The notes under the pieces were generated by a model that searched no databases, was not told where the DNA came from, and saw only the letters and a program-made list of their open reading frames with translations. Shown in pieces: positions 45,848-55,183 of a DNA stretch of 64,000 bases. Position numbers and translations under genes: made by a program. Location of the stretch: NCBI GenBank assembly GCA_964613095.1, contig CAZTFX010000001.1, forward strand, positions 62,001-126,000, written 5' to 3'. Source of the DNA: RGIG4576 sp964613095. Lineage in GTDB: Bacteria; Bacteroidota; Bacteroidia; Bacteroidales; Muribaculaceae. The stretch's first letter is position 1. The number at the start of each line of letters is the position of its first letter.

Positions 45848-48067
45848 TTATCTATTCTCAAATTCTTGAGAAATTGCATCCAAAAGTATAGAAATATCAC
45901 TTTGTTTAACTCCTACGTTTTGCAGGGTGTTTTCATCAGAGTGAAAGATTTCTATAAATTGTTGAATACTGTAATTTCCTTTTGATATTGATTCTTTATA
46001 ATATGAAATAGCTTTCGATATATTATCACATGCAAATTCAAGATGACCTACATTGAGGAAATCTGTTGATGATGGTTTTTCCTGTAATATTTTTTCATAG
46101 TAGTTTCTGGCTTGCTCAAAATTTTTCTGAACAAACAAGCACCAAGCAATTGGTCTTAAAGACCTTAAACCATACGGCTCAAGATAGTTAATCTTGAAGT
46201 AATACTTTAAGGCTTCGCTATAGTTATCCAGTTCTAAATAGCAATGACCTATATTCAGATTCAGTGGAATATTTTCAGGTGAAAATTGAATTGCTTCAAG
46301 ATAATATTTTAAAGCAGTTTCCGGTTGTTTGACAGCTCTATAGCACGCTGCTATGTGCCTTAAATTCCATAAATCGTTTTCTGAGTATAATTCATATTTG
46401 TTGTAATATTCTATAGCTTTTTCGTAATTCTCCATATTTTGATAACAAAAACCGATTTTTTGCAAAATAATAGGTTTAAAATCGGATTGATTATTACCTA
46501 ATTCTAGAAAATAGCTGATAGCGTCAGAATAATATTCATTTTTTAGATAGAACTCTGCAATAATAGTTAATATATCCTTAAAATCAATAGTCTTAAAGTA
46601 TTCCTTGATTTTAAGGATATTAAAACAATTGTTTAAAGGATTTATGAAATCATTTTTTCTATTATAGAAATTAAAAAAACGATATATGTTTTGGATAAAA
46701 TTATTAATAATGTTTTCTCTCTGTATTGTTGCAGTAGCAGGTAATTCACTTATTTTTAATTCTTTAATGGCATTATTTTGCTCATCTAGTTGTGAAAACA
46801 TTAGATTTCTTTGAGACTGTGGTACTGAAGCTAAAGAGGCAACAAAAGAGTACTTATCGCTATCACAAAAGAATTTTGAATCAAATATAATAGCTAATTG
46901 TTTTGATTCATTAGGTGTTAATGAATTCAATAAAATAGAATGTTCATTATGAAATGGTATGAACCAATTACTGATTTCATTGAAAAAAGAGAATGATTTT
47001 AGATGTGAAAATGTTCCAATGAAAACATCTCCTCCGTCCATTTGCAATTTATTTAATTCCTCAATTTTTTTAGTAATATTTTCATTCTCTATAAGACCTT
47101 TCCATTCGGGATTCTCTTCTAAATCCGATATGTCTATAGAATTTTTATCACCTTTTATCTTTTTAAATACTTTAGGATAGAGCTTTATCAATTTAGGAAT
47201 AAGTTCATCGTTAACTTTTTTAGTTATTTTTTCAGTATTTCTACTCTTAACGAGAGTAAATAATATATTTTTTACATCATTAACGAATTGAGGGGAGTCT
47301 GCGTATGAATCAAGAATGTTTTTGATACGCCCCGAATAATCAATTCTATCATTATGATTATACATTACTATAATTGCGGCACATAATGATTTTGCCGATA
47401 ATTCGCCATTAGGGTTGTTATACTGTTCCAATAAGTTGATTAACAAAGGCTCATTATAGTATTGTAATAGTGATAGCAAAATTGCCGAAATAATATGAGA
47501 TTTGAAGTAGATAGGATAATTATCACATTCAAATATTGAGTTGAATGACTCTGTTTCTGTTCCGGATAGAGGAAATGAAGTCCATAGATATTTAAAAATA
47601 TCACTTTCAAGATTTTCCTTATTTGAAAGTAATTCTTTTGTTGTATTAATGTCTTGTTTATCTTCCGGTAGTTCTTTGTGTAAAGAATAATGTGACAAAA
47701 TATCACGATAAGATTCAAGTAATGCCTCTAAGTTTTTTTGCGTTTTTTTATAAACTCTTTTAGTGGAATAATATAAACCATAATCTTCTCGTGTGAGAAT
47801 TTCACATACAGCTCTATCGGTAATAGAATAGAGCCTTTTTATGAAATTACTATATATTTTTTCACGTTCAGGGTCTTTTATTCCTTTAATAAAATAATTC
47901 AATAGATAATTATGTTCGGTTTTCAGTTGATTTAACTCATCATGTAATTGCCATGCAGTTGTATCATTGACTAATGTAGTAACAATAGGTATAACTGTAT
48001 GTATCCTATTCCCTGAGAGTGTATTATAGATACGTTTTTTTATGTTATTTACTTCCGTACTTGTCAT
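45848..48067 (-). CDS. Large cytoplasmic TPR protein of unknown function
   Basis: A 739-residue protein with no signal peptide. The N-terminal ~470 residues have no motif I recognise and are rich in Asn, Ile and Lys. The C-terminal part (~495-700) contains about five TPR repeats, for instance ILQKIGFCYQNMENYEKAIEYYNKY, NLRHIAACYRAVKQPETALKYYLEAIQF and NLNIGHCYLELDNYSEALKYYFKI. TPRs imply protein-protein scaffolding. It ends 46 bases before the M3 gene start but that gene has its own promoter. I recall similar proteins in Bacteroides, always unnamed. Confidence 0.8.
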   Translation of the reverse strand: MTSTEVNNIKKRIYNTLSGNRIHTVIPIVTTLVNDTTAWQLHDELNQLKTEHNYLLNYFIKGIKDPEREKIYSNFIKRLYSITDRAVCEILTREDYGLYYSTKRVYKKTQKNLEALLESYRDILSHYSLHKELPEDKQDINTTKELLSNKENLESDIFKYLWTSFPLSGTETESFNSIFECDNYPIYFKSHIISAILLSLLQYYNEPLLINLLEQYNNPNGELSAKSLCAAIIVMYNHNDRIDYSGRIKNILDSYADSPQFVNDVKNILFTLVKSRNTEKITKKVNDELIPKLIKLYPKVFKKIKGDKNSIDISDLEENPEWKGLIENENITKKIEELNKLQMDGGDVFIGTFSHLKSFSFFNEISNWFIPFHNEHSILLNSLTPNESKQLAIIFDSKFFCDSDKYSFVASLASVPQSQRNLMFSQLDEQNNAIKELKISELPATATIQRENIINNFIQNIYRFFNFYNRKNDFINPLNNCFNILKIKEYFKTIDFKDILTIIAEFYLKNEYYSDAISYFLELGNNQSDFKPIILQKIGFCYQNMENYEKAIEYYNKYELYSENDLWNLRHIAACYRAVKQPETALKYYLEAIQFSPENIPLNLNIGHCYLELDNYSEALKYYFKINYLEPYGLRSLRPIAWCLFVQKNFEQARNYYEKILQEKPSSTDFLNVGHLEFACDNISKAISYYKESISKGNYSIQQFIEIFHSDENTLQNVGVKQSDISILLDAISQEFENR

Positions 48068-48086
48068 ATAAAATGGTTTTATTCTA

Positions 48087-48094
48087 CAAATATA
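48087..48094 (-). promoter_or_regulatory. -7 promoter element of the large TPR gene
   Basis: Minus strand TATATTTG, exact TAnnTTTG, 20 bases before the start codon. No clear -33 TTTG at the expected spacing. Confidence 0.5.
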
Positions 48095-48178
48095 AGCAAA
48101 TAATATGCCAAAATATATAATTGTGAGTTTTAAAAGATTATTTAAACTTTTTATAAAGGTTTTATGATTAAATTTATC

Positions 48179-48186
48179 TAATTTTG
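48179..48186 (+). promoter_or_regulatory. -7 promoter element of the DUF4293 gene
   Basis: TAATTTTG, exact match, 37 bases before ATG 48223. The TTG codon at 48184 that could extend the frame lies inside this box and so is an unlikely start. Confidence 0.6.
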
Positions 48187-48222
48187 CAAATTATTAAAAA
48201 TAAACCTAAAATCACATTATTT

Positions 48223-48639
48223 ATGGTAATACAGCGCATACAATCAGTCTATTTATTAATTGTCACTATTATTATGGCAGTTTATTCTTTTATGGATGTA
48301 GTTTTGGCTCAAACGGCGATTTCAATGGAAAAACTTTCATTGTTTAGTGCTAGTAAGATTTCATTTTTGTTAAGTATTTTAGTGGCTATAGTATCATGTA
48401 TAACAATATTCAAGTATAAAAAAATGAATTTGCAGATTACGTTGAGTTCCATTAATATATTGTTGATAATAACACAAATTGTATTGCTTGTGGTTGAAAC
48501 ATTGTCAAAAACATATTTAACAGTAGAATTCTTCATTTGTAACTGTATCCCGGTAATATCAATAGTATTTTTAGTATTAACAATTGCTGCAATAAAAAGA
48601 GATAAAAAAATTCTTAGCAGTTATGATAGATTAAGATAA
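48223..48639 (+). CDS. DUF4293 four-helix membrane protein
   Basis: A 138-residue integral membrane protein with four hydrophobic segments (~8-26, ~42-62, ~68-88, ~97-120). The N-terminus MVIQRIQSVYLL is the family hallmark I associate with DUF4293, a Bacteroidota-specific family of unknown function often next to rpoZ. Here it is near uvrA and nhaD instead. ATG 48223 is preferred over TTG 48184 because of promoter position. No function is proposed. Confidence 0.8.
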   Translation: MVIQRIQSVYLLIVTIIMAVYSFMDVVLAQTAISMEKLSLFSASKISFLLSILVAIVSCITIFKYKKMNLQITLSSINILLIITQIVLLVVETLSKTYLTVEFFICNCIPVISIVFLVLTIAAIKRDKKILSSYDRLR

Positions 48640-48693
48640 ATAGGACGAAACATCTGAACTATATTAATAATATTTTCTTAAAATTATTTCCAA

Positions 48694-50037
48694 ATGATTA
48701 CATTGATGATAGTCGTTTTTGTTCTAGGCTATATTGTAATAGCATTAGAACATATAATACGCATTAATAAGGCTACATTTGCATTATTATTGTGTGGTGT
48801 TTTGTGGACATTTTTGTCCATAGAGTATGGCGCAAAAGAGATTCAAGGTGAATTGATTGGACACCTTGGAGATACTTGTGAAATTTTAATTTACCTGATT
48901 GGTGCAATGACCATTGTTGATTTAATTGAGCGTTATGGCGGATTTTCGTTTATAATACGTAAAATTAAAGCTGAAAATAAGGTTAAATTACTATGGATTA
49001 TAATATTCCTTACATTCTTTATGTCTTCAGTTCTAGATAACATGACAACAGCTATAATTATGGTTGCATTTTTGGCTAAGATTATTAAAGAACAAAAGGA
49101 ACGTTGGTTATTTGCAGGTATAGTCGTTATAGCCGCTAATAGTGGTGGAGCATGGTCTCCTATTGGGGATGTAACAACAATTATGTTGTGGATGAATGAA
49201 AATGTAACATCTGCTTTATTAATTACAAATTTATTATTACCAAGTTTGGTCTCTATAATAGTTCCCGGTTTAATGGCAACTGTTGTACTTAGACGTAAGA
49301 GTAAGAATGAGCCGGTGGATGTAGATGAAGTTCCGGTAACAACCCGAGAGTCTTATATAGCAAAACATAAACCACGTTTAAGTCGTTTTATGTTTTATTG
49401 TGGCGTTTTGGGACTGATTTTTGTTCCGATCTTTAAAACTATTACAGGTCTACCTCCATTGATGGGTATGATAATATCTCTTGGTTCATTATGGCTAATT
49501 TCTGAGATTGCTGTGAGAAAAGCAAGATTAAAAGAAGAATTAGGAGCTTCTGTTACTCAAGTTGTGCGAAATATTGACATGCCAACTATTATGTTCTTTT
49601 TAGGAATTTTAATGGCGGTAGGTGCTTTGCAAACGGCAGGTGTATTAGGAAATCTTGCAAATATGCTTGATACAACAATACATGAACCGTTTATAATAAG
49701 TTCTATAATTGGTGTTTGTTCATCGGTAGTGGATAATGTCCCTTTAGTTGCAGCATGTATAGATATGTACCCAATAGCAACAGATTCTGTAGTAGCAGCG
49801 GCGGCAGATCCTGCTTATATGCAGAATTTTGTCCAAGATGGTTTGTTCTGGCATTTATTAACTTACTGTGCCGGAATAGGTGGCAGCTTATTAATAATAG
49901 GGTCGGCTGCAGGCGTTGTTACAATGGGTATGGAAAACATTCCATTTTTATGGTACATGAAAAGAGTCTCAATAATGGCTCTTGCTGGATATTTAGCCGG
50001 TATAGTGGTTATTTATTTGATGAATCTTATGATTTAA
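48694..50037 (+). CDS. nhaD: NhaD-type sodium:proton antiporter
   Basis: A 447-residue ion transporter of the NhaD/ArsB superfamily, exchanging cytoplasmic Na+ or Li+ for protons. About 11-12 hydrophobic segments are apparent. Conserved stretches include LDNMTTAIIMVAFLAK, AANSGGAWSPIGDVTTIMLWM and SSVVDNVPLVAACI, which contain the polar residues expected for ion transport. It starts 54 bases after the DUF4293 gene with no separate promoter box visible, so co-transcription is possible. Confidence 0.92.
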   Translation: MITLMIVVFVLGYIVIALEHIIRINKATFALLLCGVLWTFLSIEYGAKEIQGELIGHLGDTCEILIYLIGAMTIVDLIERYGGFSFIIRKIKAENKVKLLWIIIFLTFFMSSVLDNMTTAIIMVAFLAKIIKEQKERWLFAGIVVIAANSGGAWSPIGDVTTIMLWMNENVTSALLITNLLLPSLVSIIVPGLMATVVLRRKSKNEPVDVDEVPVTTRESYIAKHKPRLSRFMFYCGVLGLIFVPIFKTITGLPPLMGMIISLGSLWLISEIAVRKARLKEELGASVTQVVRNIDMPTIMFFLGILMAVGALQTAGVLGNLANMLDTTIHEPFIISSIIGVCSSVVDNVPLVAACIDMYPIATDSVVAAAADPAYMQNFVQDGLFWHLLTYCAGIGGSLLIIGSAAGVVTMGMENIPFLWYMKRVSIMALAGYLAGIVVIYLMNLMI

Positions 50038-50058
50038 AATTGATTTTATTGATAAGTT

Positions 50059-50099
50059 AAAAGAAAAACTTGGTAAATTATTTACCAAGTTTTTCTTTT
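50059..50099. terminator. Strong bidirectional terminator between nhaD and uvrA
   Basis: Perfect 19-base stem AAAAGAAAAACTTGGTAAA / its complement with a 3-base loop. The right arm covers the last codons of uvrA (minus-strand stop at 50078-50080). Confidence 0.85.
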
Positions 50100-52867
50100 A
50101 AATATATACCGGTATGACTGGCTTTACTTTGCGAAATTTCTTCCGGAGTACCGGTTGCAACAACATTGCCACCATTATCACCGCCGTCAGGTCCCATATC
50201 AATTATATAATCGGCACATTTGATAATATCCATATTGTGTTCAATGATTACTAACGTATGCCCATTTTCAATTAGCTTTTTAAAAGAGTTCAATAAAGTA
50301 TTGATATCATGAAAATGCAAACCGGTAGATGGCTCATCAAAAATAAACATGATAGGGGTACTTCTTTCAATGCTCAAGAAATAAGCTAATTTTACGCGTT
50401 GATTTTCTCCTCCCGAAAGAGTTGACGATGGTTGTCCTAATTTTACATATCCCAGCCCTACGTCTTGCAATGGTTTTAGTTTCTTAATTATATTTTTCTC
50501 AATAGTTCCATTACTTTCTGTAAAGAATTCGACAGCCTGATTTATTGTCATTTCAAGAATATCATGAATGTTCTTACCACGATATTCAACCTCTAATGCA
50601 CTACTACAGTATCGTTTACCATGACAATGTTCGCATTCCAGAGAAATGTCGGCCATAAATTGCATTTCAATAGTGATTGTGCCTTCTCCTTTACATTCTT
50701 CACATCGTCCACCGGGGGTATTGAATGAAAAATATCCGGGATTATATCCCATCTGTTTTGATAATTGTTGTTCAGCAAATAATTTACGTATTTCATCAAA
50801 AACTTTAAGGTATGTGGCAGGATTACTACGAGAAGATTTTCCTATAGGATTTTGGTCAACAAATTCGATTCCTGTCAGTAATTGTAAATCTCCTTCTATT
50901 CCTATATGAGTACCCGGAGTTTCTTTGGATTCGTTATAATAGTTGGATAGAGCCTTGTATAAAATGGTATTTATCAGTGTGGATTTTCCTGAACCGCTAA
51001 CACCGGTAACTACCGTAATTACGCCAAGTGGTATTTTAACGTCTATATTTTGAAGATTGTTTTCGGTTGCACCCTTAATTAATATATAATTATTCCATTT
51101 TCTGCGAAATTTGGGGACTGAGATTTCTTTTTCACCTGTTAGATATTGTAATGTCAAACTTTGTGTTGCCGTTTTTAATTCAGCAACGTTCCCTTGATAT
51201 ATTATTTCTCCACCTTTTCTTCCTGCATTAGGACCCACATCAATCAAATAATCAGCTGCTCGTATAATTTCTTCATCATGTTCTACAACAAACACGGTGT
51301 TTCCCTCTTGTTGTAACATTCGTAATACTTTAATTAATCGACCTGTGTCTCTAGAGTGTAAACCAATACTTGGTTCATCTAAAATATATAAAGAGCCAAC
51401 CAAACTGCTCCCTAACGATGTTGCAAGGTTGATTCTTTGGCTTTCTCCGCCGGATAGGGTGGAGGATAATCTATCAAGCGTAAGGTACCCTAATCCCACA
51501 TCATTAAGGAAAAGAAGTCTATTTTTTATTTCAATTAATATTCTATGAGCTATTAGTTCTTCATGCTTAGATAATTCCAAACTATTAAACCATTTAAGCA
51601 ATTCCGTAACAGTTTTTTTTACTAAATCGGTAATAGAAAAACCATTTATTTTTACATATCCGGCTTCTTTTTTTAAGCGTGAGCCATGACACTCGGGGCA
51701 TAGTGTTTTTCCTCGATATCTTGCAAGTAAAACACGGTATTGAATATTATATATTTTACTTTCAATATATTTAAAAAAACCGTCAATACCATCAAAGTCT
51801 TCATTCCCGTGCCATAAAAAATCTTTTTGCTCTTGTGTTAATTGATAATATGGACGGTGAATCGGGAAGTTGTATTTAGGGGCTATATGAAGAAATTCAC
51901 GTTTGCATTCACTCATTTTAGCACCTCGCCAACACATAACTGCATCGTCATATACAGATAGACTTTTGTTGGGAATAACAAGATTTTCATCAATACCTAT
52001 AATTTTACCATATCCTTCACACATAGGACATGCACCGACAGGATTGTTAAAGTTAAACATTAAATCGCTAGGTGATTGAAATGTAATACCGTCAGCTTCG
52101 AATCTTTTTGAAAAAACATGTGATACAATACCTTCTTCAGTCCAAACTTTTAATATGCACTCATCGTGTCCTTCAAAAAAGGCTGTTTCTAATGAGTCAA
52201 GTAATCTTATTTCATCATCTTTTTCTCTTGTAACAGACATTCTATCGATAAGTAGTTTGTAATCAGAAGAATTGTCTGAGAGATTCTCTTGTAGAATTTC
52301 ACTGATTTGGTAAAATTTACCATTTTGTTCAAGTCGTGAATATCCGCCTTTGTATAAGATATTTAATTGTTGGCAGAATGTTCTATCCTCAGGAATCATA
52401 ATTGAGGATAATATGGCAAATTTTGTCCCTATCGGATAACTGTTTATAGTATTTATTACATCTTCGGAAGTATGTTTTTTTACTTGTATTCCACTTATCG
52501 GTGAAATGGTTTTACCGATTCGTGAAAACAGTAATCTTAAATAGTCATATATTTCAGTCGATGTTCCTACTGTACTTCTTGCATTTCTATTGTTAACTTT
52601 TTGCTCTATTGCTATAGCAGGAGGAAGTCCTTTAATAAAATCGCAATCAGGTTTGGACATTCTCCCTAAAAATTGACGAGCATAAGATGATAAACTTTCA
52701 ACATATCGTCTTTGTCCTTCGGCGTAGAGTGTATCAAATGCTAATGAAGATTTACCGGAACCGGATAGTCCCGTAATTACAATGAATTTGTTTCTGGGTA
52801 TGGTTACATTAATATTTTTGAGGTTGTTAACTCTTGCACCTTTTATTATAATGTCGTTATTTGTCAT
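50078..52867 (-). CDS. uvrA: Excinuclease ABC subunit A
   Basis: A 929-residue nucleotide-excision repair protein that recognises damage with UvrB. Two ABC ATPase halves are visible: Walker A TGLSGSGKSSLAF (~30) and VSGSGKSTLINTIL (~630), with signatures LSGGESQRI and LSGGENQRV. Zinc-binding Cys sets include CPMCEGYG, CPECHGSRL, CEECKGEG and CEHCHGKR. I use ATG 52867, which follows an exact minus-strand -7 box by ~19 bases; the ATG at 52888 lies within that box. Length is typical (930-950). Confidence 0.97.
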   Translation of the reverse strand: MTNNDIIIKGARVNNLKNINVTIPRNKFIVITGLSGSGKSSLAFDTLYAEGQRRYVESLSSYARQFLGRMSKPDCDFIKGLPPAIAIEQKVNNRNARSTVGTSTEIYDYLRLLFSRIGKTISPISGIQVKKHTSEDVINTINSYPIGTKFAILSSIMIPEDRTFCQQLNILYKGGYSRLEQNGKFYQISEILQENLSDNSSDYKLLIDRMSVTREKDDEIRLLDSLETAFFEGHDECILKVWTEEGIVSHVFSKRFEADGITFQSPSDLMFNFNNPVGACPMCEGYGKIIGIDENLVIPNKSLSVYDDAVMCWRGAKMSECKREFLHIAPKYNFPIHRPYYQLTQEQKDFLWHGNEDFDGIDGFFKYIESKIYNIQYRVLLARYRGKTLCPECHGSRLKKEAGYVKINGFSITDLVKKTVTELLKWFNSLELSKHEELIAHRILIEIKNRLLFLNDVGLGYLTLDRLSSTLSGGESQRINLATSLGSSLVGSLYILDEPSIGLHSRDTGRLIKVLRMLQQEGNTVFVVEHDEEIIRAADYLIDVGPNAGRKGGEIIYQGNVAELKTATQSLTLQYLTGEKEISVPKFRRKWNNYILIKGATENNLQNIDVKIPLGVITVVTGVSGSGKSTLINTILYKALSNYYNESKETPGTHIGIEGDLQLLTGIEFVDQNPIGKSSRSNPATYLKVFDEIRKLFAEQQLSKQMGYNPGYFSFNTPGGRCEECKGEGTITIEMQFMADISLECEHCHGKRYCSSALEVEYRGKNIHDILEMTINQAVEFFTESNGTIEKNIIKKLKPLQDVGLGYVKLGQPSSTLSGGENQRVKLAYFLSIERSTPIMFIFDEPSTGLHFHDINTLLNSFKKLIENGHTLVIIEHNMDIIKCADYIIDMGPDGGDNGGNVVATGTPEEISQSKASHTGIYLKEKLGK

Positions 52868-52885
52868 TTTATAAGTTTTACTATG

Positions 52886-52893
52886 CAAAAATA
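52886..52893 (-). promoter_or_regulatory. -7 promoter element of uvrA
   Basis: Minus strand TATTTTTG, exact TAnnTTTG; start predicted near 52879. It fixes the uvrA start codon at 52867. No SOS (LexA) operator is recognisable. Confidence 0.6.
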
Positions 52894-52957
52894 CTATATT
52901 TTCTGCGTACTTTATTAAAATAAAATGATATAGTTGTGTTAACTCGAAAAATATTTG

Positions 52958-52965
52958 TATATTTG
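52958..52965 (+). promoter_or_regulatory. -7 promoter element of the YtxH pair
   Basis: TATATTTG, exact match; a partial -33 (GTTG at 52933-52936) lies 21 bases upstream. It predicts a leader of ~85 bases. Confidence 0.6.
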
Positions 52966-53054
52966 TTGTACTCAGTTCTGTTTTTTATACTAAACAAATA
53001 TTTGAATTGATGTGTTGTATAATTGAATAAAATATTAACTTAATAAATACAGTT

Positions 53055-53258
53055 ATGAAACCGTTACATGTAGTTTTAGCAGTAGTTGGCGGTGCAATCG
53101 CGGGTGCTGCAGTAGGTCTTCTTTTTGCTCCGGATAAAGGAACAGAGACAAGAAAGAAGATAGGTGAATGCCTAAGAAAAAAAGGTATAAACCTGACAGG
53201 TAAAAAAATGGATGAACTTGTTGATGAAATATCAGCAGAATTAGAAACAGGTAAATAA
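53055..53258 (+). CDS. YtxH-family small membrane protein (copy 1)
   Basis: A 67-residue protein with an N-terminal glycine-rich membrane helix (VVLAVVGGAIAGAAVGLLFAP) followed by the family motif APDKGTETRKKI and a short amphipathic helix. YtxH proteins are small general-stress envelope proteins in Bacillus, function unknown. The next gene is a close paralogue 8 bases on. Both precede a strong terminator, forming a two-gene unit. Confidence 0.88.
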   Translation: MKPLHVVLAVVGGAIAGAAVGLLFAPDKGTETRKKIGECLRKKGINLTGKKMDELVDEISAELETGK

Positions 53259-53266
53259 CAAAAATT

Positions 53267-53473
53267 ATGAAACATAGTGGTCTTTTATATGCTTTTTTAG
53301 GAGGTGCTGCAGTTGGTTGTATTGCTGCAATATTGTTTGCTCCGGAAAAAGGCAGTGATTTGAGAGCTCGAATCAAAAGAATGTTAAAAGAAAGAGGTAT
53401 TGATTTTACCGATGATGATGTGAGTGAACTAGTTGATCAAATAACTGCTGAGATAGAAGATAGTAAAGCATAA
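53267..53473 (+). CDS. YtxH-family small membrane protein (copy 2)
   Basis: A 68-residue paralogue of the upstream gene: same glycine-rich helix, then FAPEKGSDLRARI in place of FAPDKGTETRKKI, and the ending ELVDQITAEIED against ELVDEISAELET. The C-terminal half is more acidic. Tandem duplication with divergence is likely. It is followed by a strong terminator, so the holin-like gene downstream probably has its own start or depends on read-through. Confidence 0.88.
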   Translation: MKHSGLLYAFLGGAAVGCIAAILFAPEKGSDLRARIKRMLKERGIDFTDDDVSELVDQITAEIEDSKA

Positions 53474-53484
53474 TTGTTTGAGGT

Positions 53485-53519
53485 TATAAAGACGTAATGT
53501 TGTCATTACGTCTTTATAA
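53485..53519 (+). terminator. Terminator after the YtxH pair
   Basis: TATAAAGACGTAATG / CATTACGTCTTTATA, perfect 15-base stem with a 4-base TTGT loop. The following bases are A/T rather than a T run. Confidence 0.75.
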
Positions 53520-53538
53520 TATATAACATGAATATTAT

Positions 53539-53886
53539 ATGGATGTAAATTCTTACAAAGAATTGTGGGGTGAATTAAAGAAATATTTCACTCTACAAGT
53601 AGATTATGTGAAACTGACGGCATTGGAGAAATTAACGATTCTTCTTGCAGCTATGACAGTAGTTTGTGTTGCAATTGTGTTGTCGGCTTGTGCATTATTC
53701 TTTTTGTCTGCAGCTTTTGTTTCATGGCTTGATTCTGTTTTATGTTGTACATGGTTAGCAAATCTTATTACGTGCGGTGTGGTATTATTAATTTTGTTTA
53801 TAGTATTACTATTCAAGAAAAATTTAATAATAGATCCTGTTACACGTTTTGTTACCAAATTATTTCTAAATCCTCCAAAAGACTAA
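53539..53886 (+). CDS. Phage-holin-superfamily (III) small membrane protein
   Basis: A 115-residue protein with two hydrophobic helices (~35-60, ~72-96) and polar ends. The layout, with the sequence DYVKLTALEKLTILLAAM before the first helix, fits the Actinobacteriophage-holin superfamily III / YqjE-like proteins found in Bacteroidota chromosomes. There is no phage gene nearby, so lysis is not implied. Similar proteins accompany YtxH genes in envelope-stress clusters; an envelope role is the cautious reading. Confidence 0.75.
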   Translation: MDVNSYKELWGELKKYFTLQVDYVKLTALEKLTILLAAMTVVCVAIVLSACALFFLSAAFVSWLDSVLCCTWLANLITCGVVLLILFIVLLFKKNLIIDPVTRFVTKLFLNPPKD

Positions 53887-53889
53887 GAT

Positions 53890-54171
53890 ATGACCAACGA
53901 TAGTACAGAGAATAAAAACGTATGGAATGGGGTAACAATAGAAGAACTGAAATTCATGCGTGCAGCTGCATTGATTAGATTGGAAATGCAGAAAGAATTA
54001 TTGAAAAAGAAAACAGGTGAAACGTTACCATTCGGTATGTCATCATCTCGCGGTGTGATAGGTCATATAAATCGAAATCTTACATTTGTACAAAAGGCTG
54101 TTTTATTTGTAAAAGGTGTAAGGTTGGCTACCGGCATTGTTTCATTCTTTAAATCATCGAAAAAGAGATAG
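53890..54171 (+). CDS. Small basic protein of unknown function
   Basis: A 93-residue protein starting 3 bases after the holin-like gene and ending 2 bases before prmA. An acidic/polar N-terminus gives way to a basic helix (MRAAALIRLEMQKELLKKKTG) and a C-terminal segment with hydrophobic stretch AVLFVKGVRLATGIVSFF and a KSSKKR tail, perhaps membrane-peripheral. I recognise no family. Tight spacing suggests it is made with the holin-like protein. Confidence 0.7.
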   Translation: MTNDSTENKNVWNGVTIEELKFMRAAALIRLEMQKELLKKKTGETLPFGMSSSRGVIGHINRNLTFVQKAVLFVKGVRLATGIVSFFKSSKKR

Positions 54172-54173
54172 AC

Positions 54174-55028
54174 ATGAATGACTATATACAAGTGAATTTT
54201 AATTTCACACCAATTAATGAGAACGAGGTAGATATTTTAGATGCGCTATTGTGTGATATCGGTTTTGAAAGTTTTGTTCCAGATGAAAAAGGAGTCTCCG
54301 CATTTATAAAAAAGGAAACTTATGATAAAAATGCTATAGAAGAAACATTGCATTTGTATCCTTTTGTAAGTAAAATCAGTTGGAATGAGCAGTTAATTGT
54401 GGGTAAAGATTGGAATGAAGAATGGGAAAAGAATTTTTTTAAACCGATGGTAATTGCTGATAAGTGTGTGATACATAGTACATTCCACACGGATTATCCT
54501 AAGATGCAATATAATGTTACTATTGATCCCAAGATGGCATTTGGTACAGGTCATCATTCAACGACCAATTTAATTGTATCGGAATTACTTTCAATGAATC
54601 TGGATAACTCAAGAATTCTTGATATGGGAACCGGAACAGGTATTTTGTCTATTGTTTCAATATTACATGGAGCAAAAAGTGCTGTTGGTATCGAAATTGA
54701 TGAAGCTGCATATGTAAATGCACTGGAGAATATTGAACTTAATGGTGTTTCGGATAAAATAAAAATATATAGGGGTGATGCGTCGTTATTAAACAACTAT
54801 GCATGTGGAGATTTCTCAATTGTATTGGCAAATATAAATAGAAATGTAATTGTAGCTGATATAGAAAAATATTCCAGAGTGCTGAAAACACATGGAAAAA
54901 TGCTGTTAAGCGGATTTTATATAGATGAAGTTGAAATATTGGAAAAAGCAGCTAAAACATGCAATTTGAGAAAATTATATGCTAAAGAAGATAACAGATG
55001 GGCATTGTTGGTTCTTGAAAAAGAATAA
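54174..55028 (+). CDS. prmA: Ribosomal protein L11 methyltransferase
   Basis: A 284-residue SAM-dependent methyltransferase that trimethylates L11. An N-terminal substrate-recognition domain (~1-60) is followed by the linker VGKDWNEEWEKNFFKP. The catalytic domain has DPKMAFGTGHHSTT, motif I ILDMGTGTGILSIVS and LANINRN (the NPPY-equivalent). Length is near the usual 290-300. It starts 2 bases after the 93-residue protein. Confidence 0.95.
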   Translation: MNDYIQVNFNFTPINENEVDILDALLCDIGFESFVPDEKGVSAFIKKETYDKNAIEETLHLYPFVSKISWNEQLIVGKDWNEEWEKNFFKPMVIADKCVIHSTFHTDYPKMQYNVTIDPKMAFGTGHHSTTNLIVSELLSMNLDNSRILDMGTGTGILSIVSILHGAKSAVGIEIDEAAYVNALENIELNGVSDKIKIYRGDASLLNNYACGDFSIVLANINRNVIVADIEKYSRVLKTHGKMLLSGFYIDEVEILEKAAKTCNLRKLYAKEDNRWALLVLEKE

Positions 55029-55073
55029 ATTATAGGAAAGATAGGAACAGTAAACGAAAAAGTTTGGCTTTTA

Positions 55074-55106
55074 TTTGCTTTATATTAAATATTTTGCATA
55101 TATTTG
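55074..55106 (+). promoter_or_regulatory. Promoter of the sigma factor gene
   Basis: TTTG at 55074-55077, a 21-base spacer, and TATATTTG at 55099-55106, exact at -7. Leader to the ATG is about 70 bases, ending in repeated TTAATTAATTATTAA. Confidence 0.65.
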
Positions 55107-55183
55107 CCAAACTTATTTTAATAATCTACTAAAAACTTGTGCCTATAGGATATAACATTACTCTTAACTAATTAATTATTAAC

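Noticed and set aside
53539..53886. Holin-like gene as a sign of prophage
   Set aside because: No phage structural, lysis or integrase genes are nearby; holin-superfamily III proteins are common chromosomal genes in Bacteroidota.
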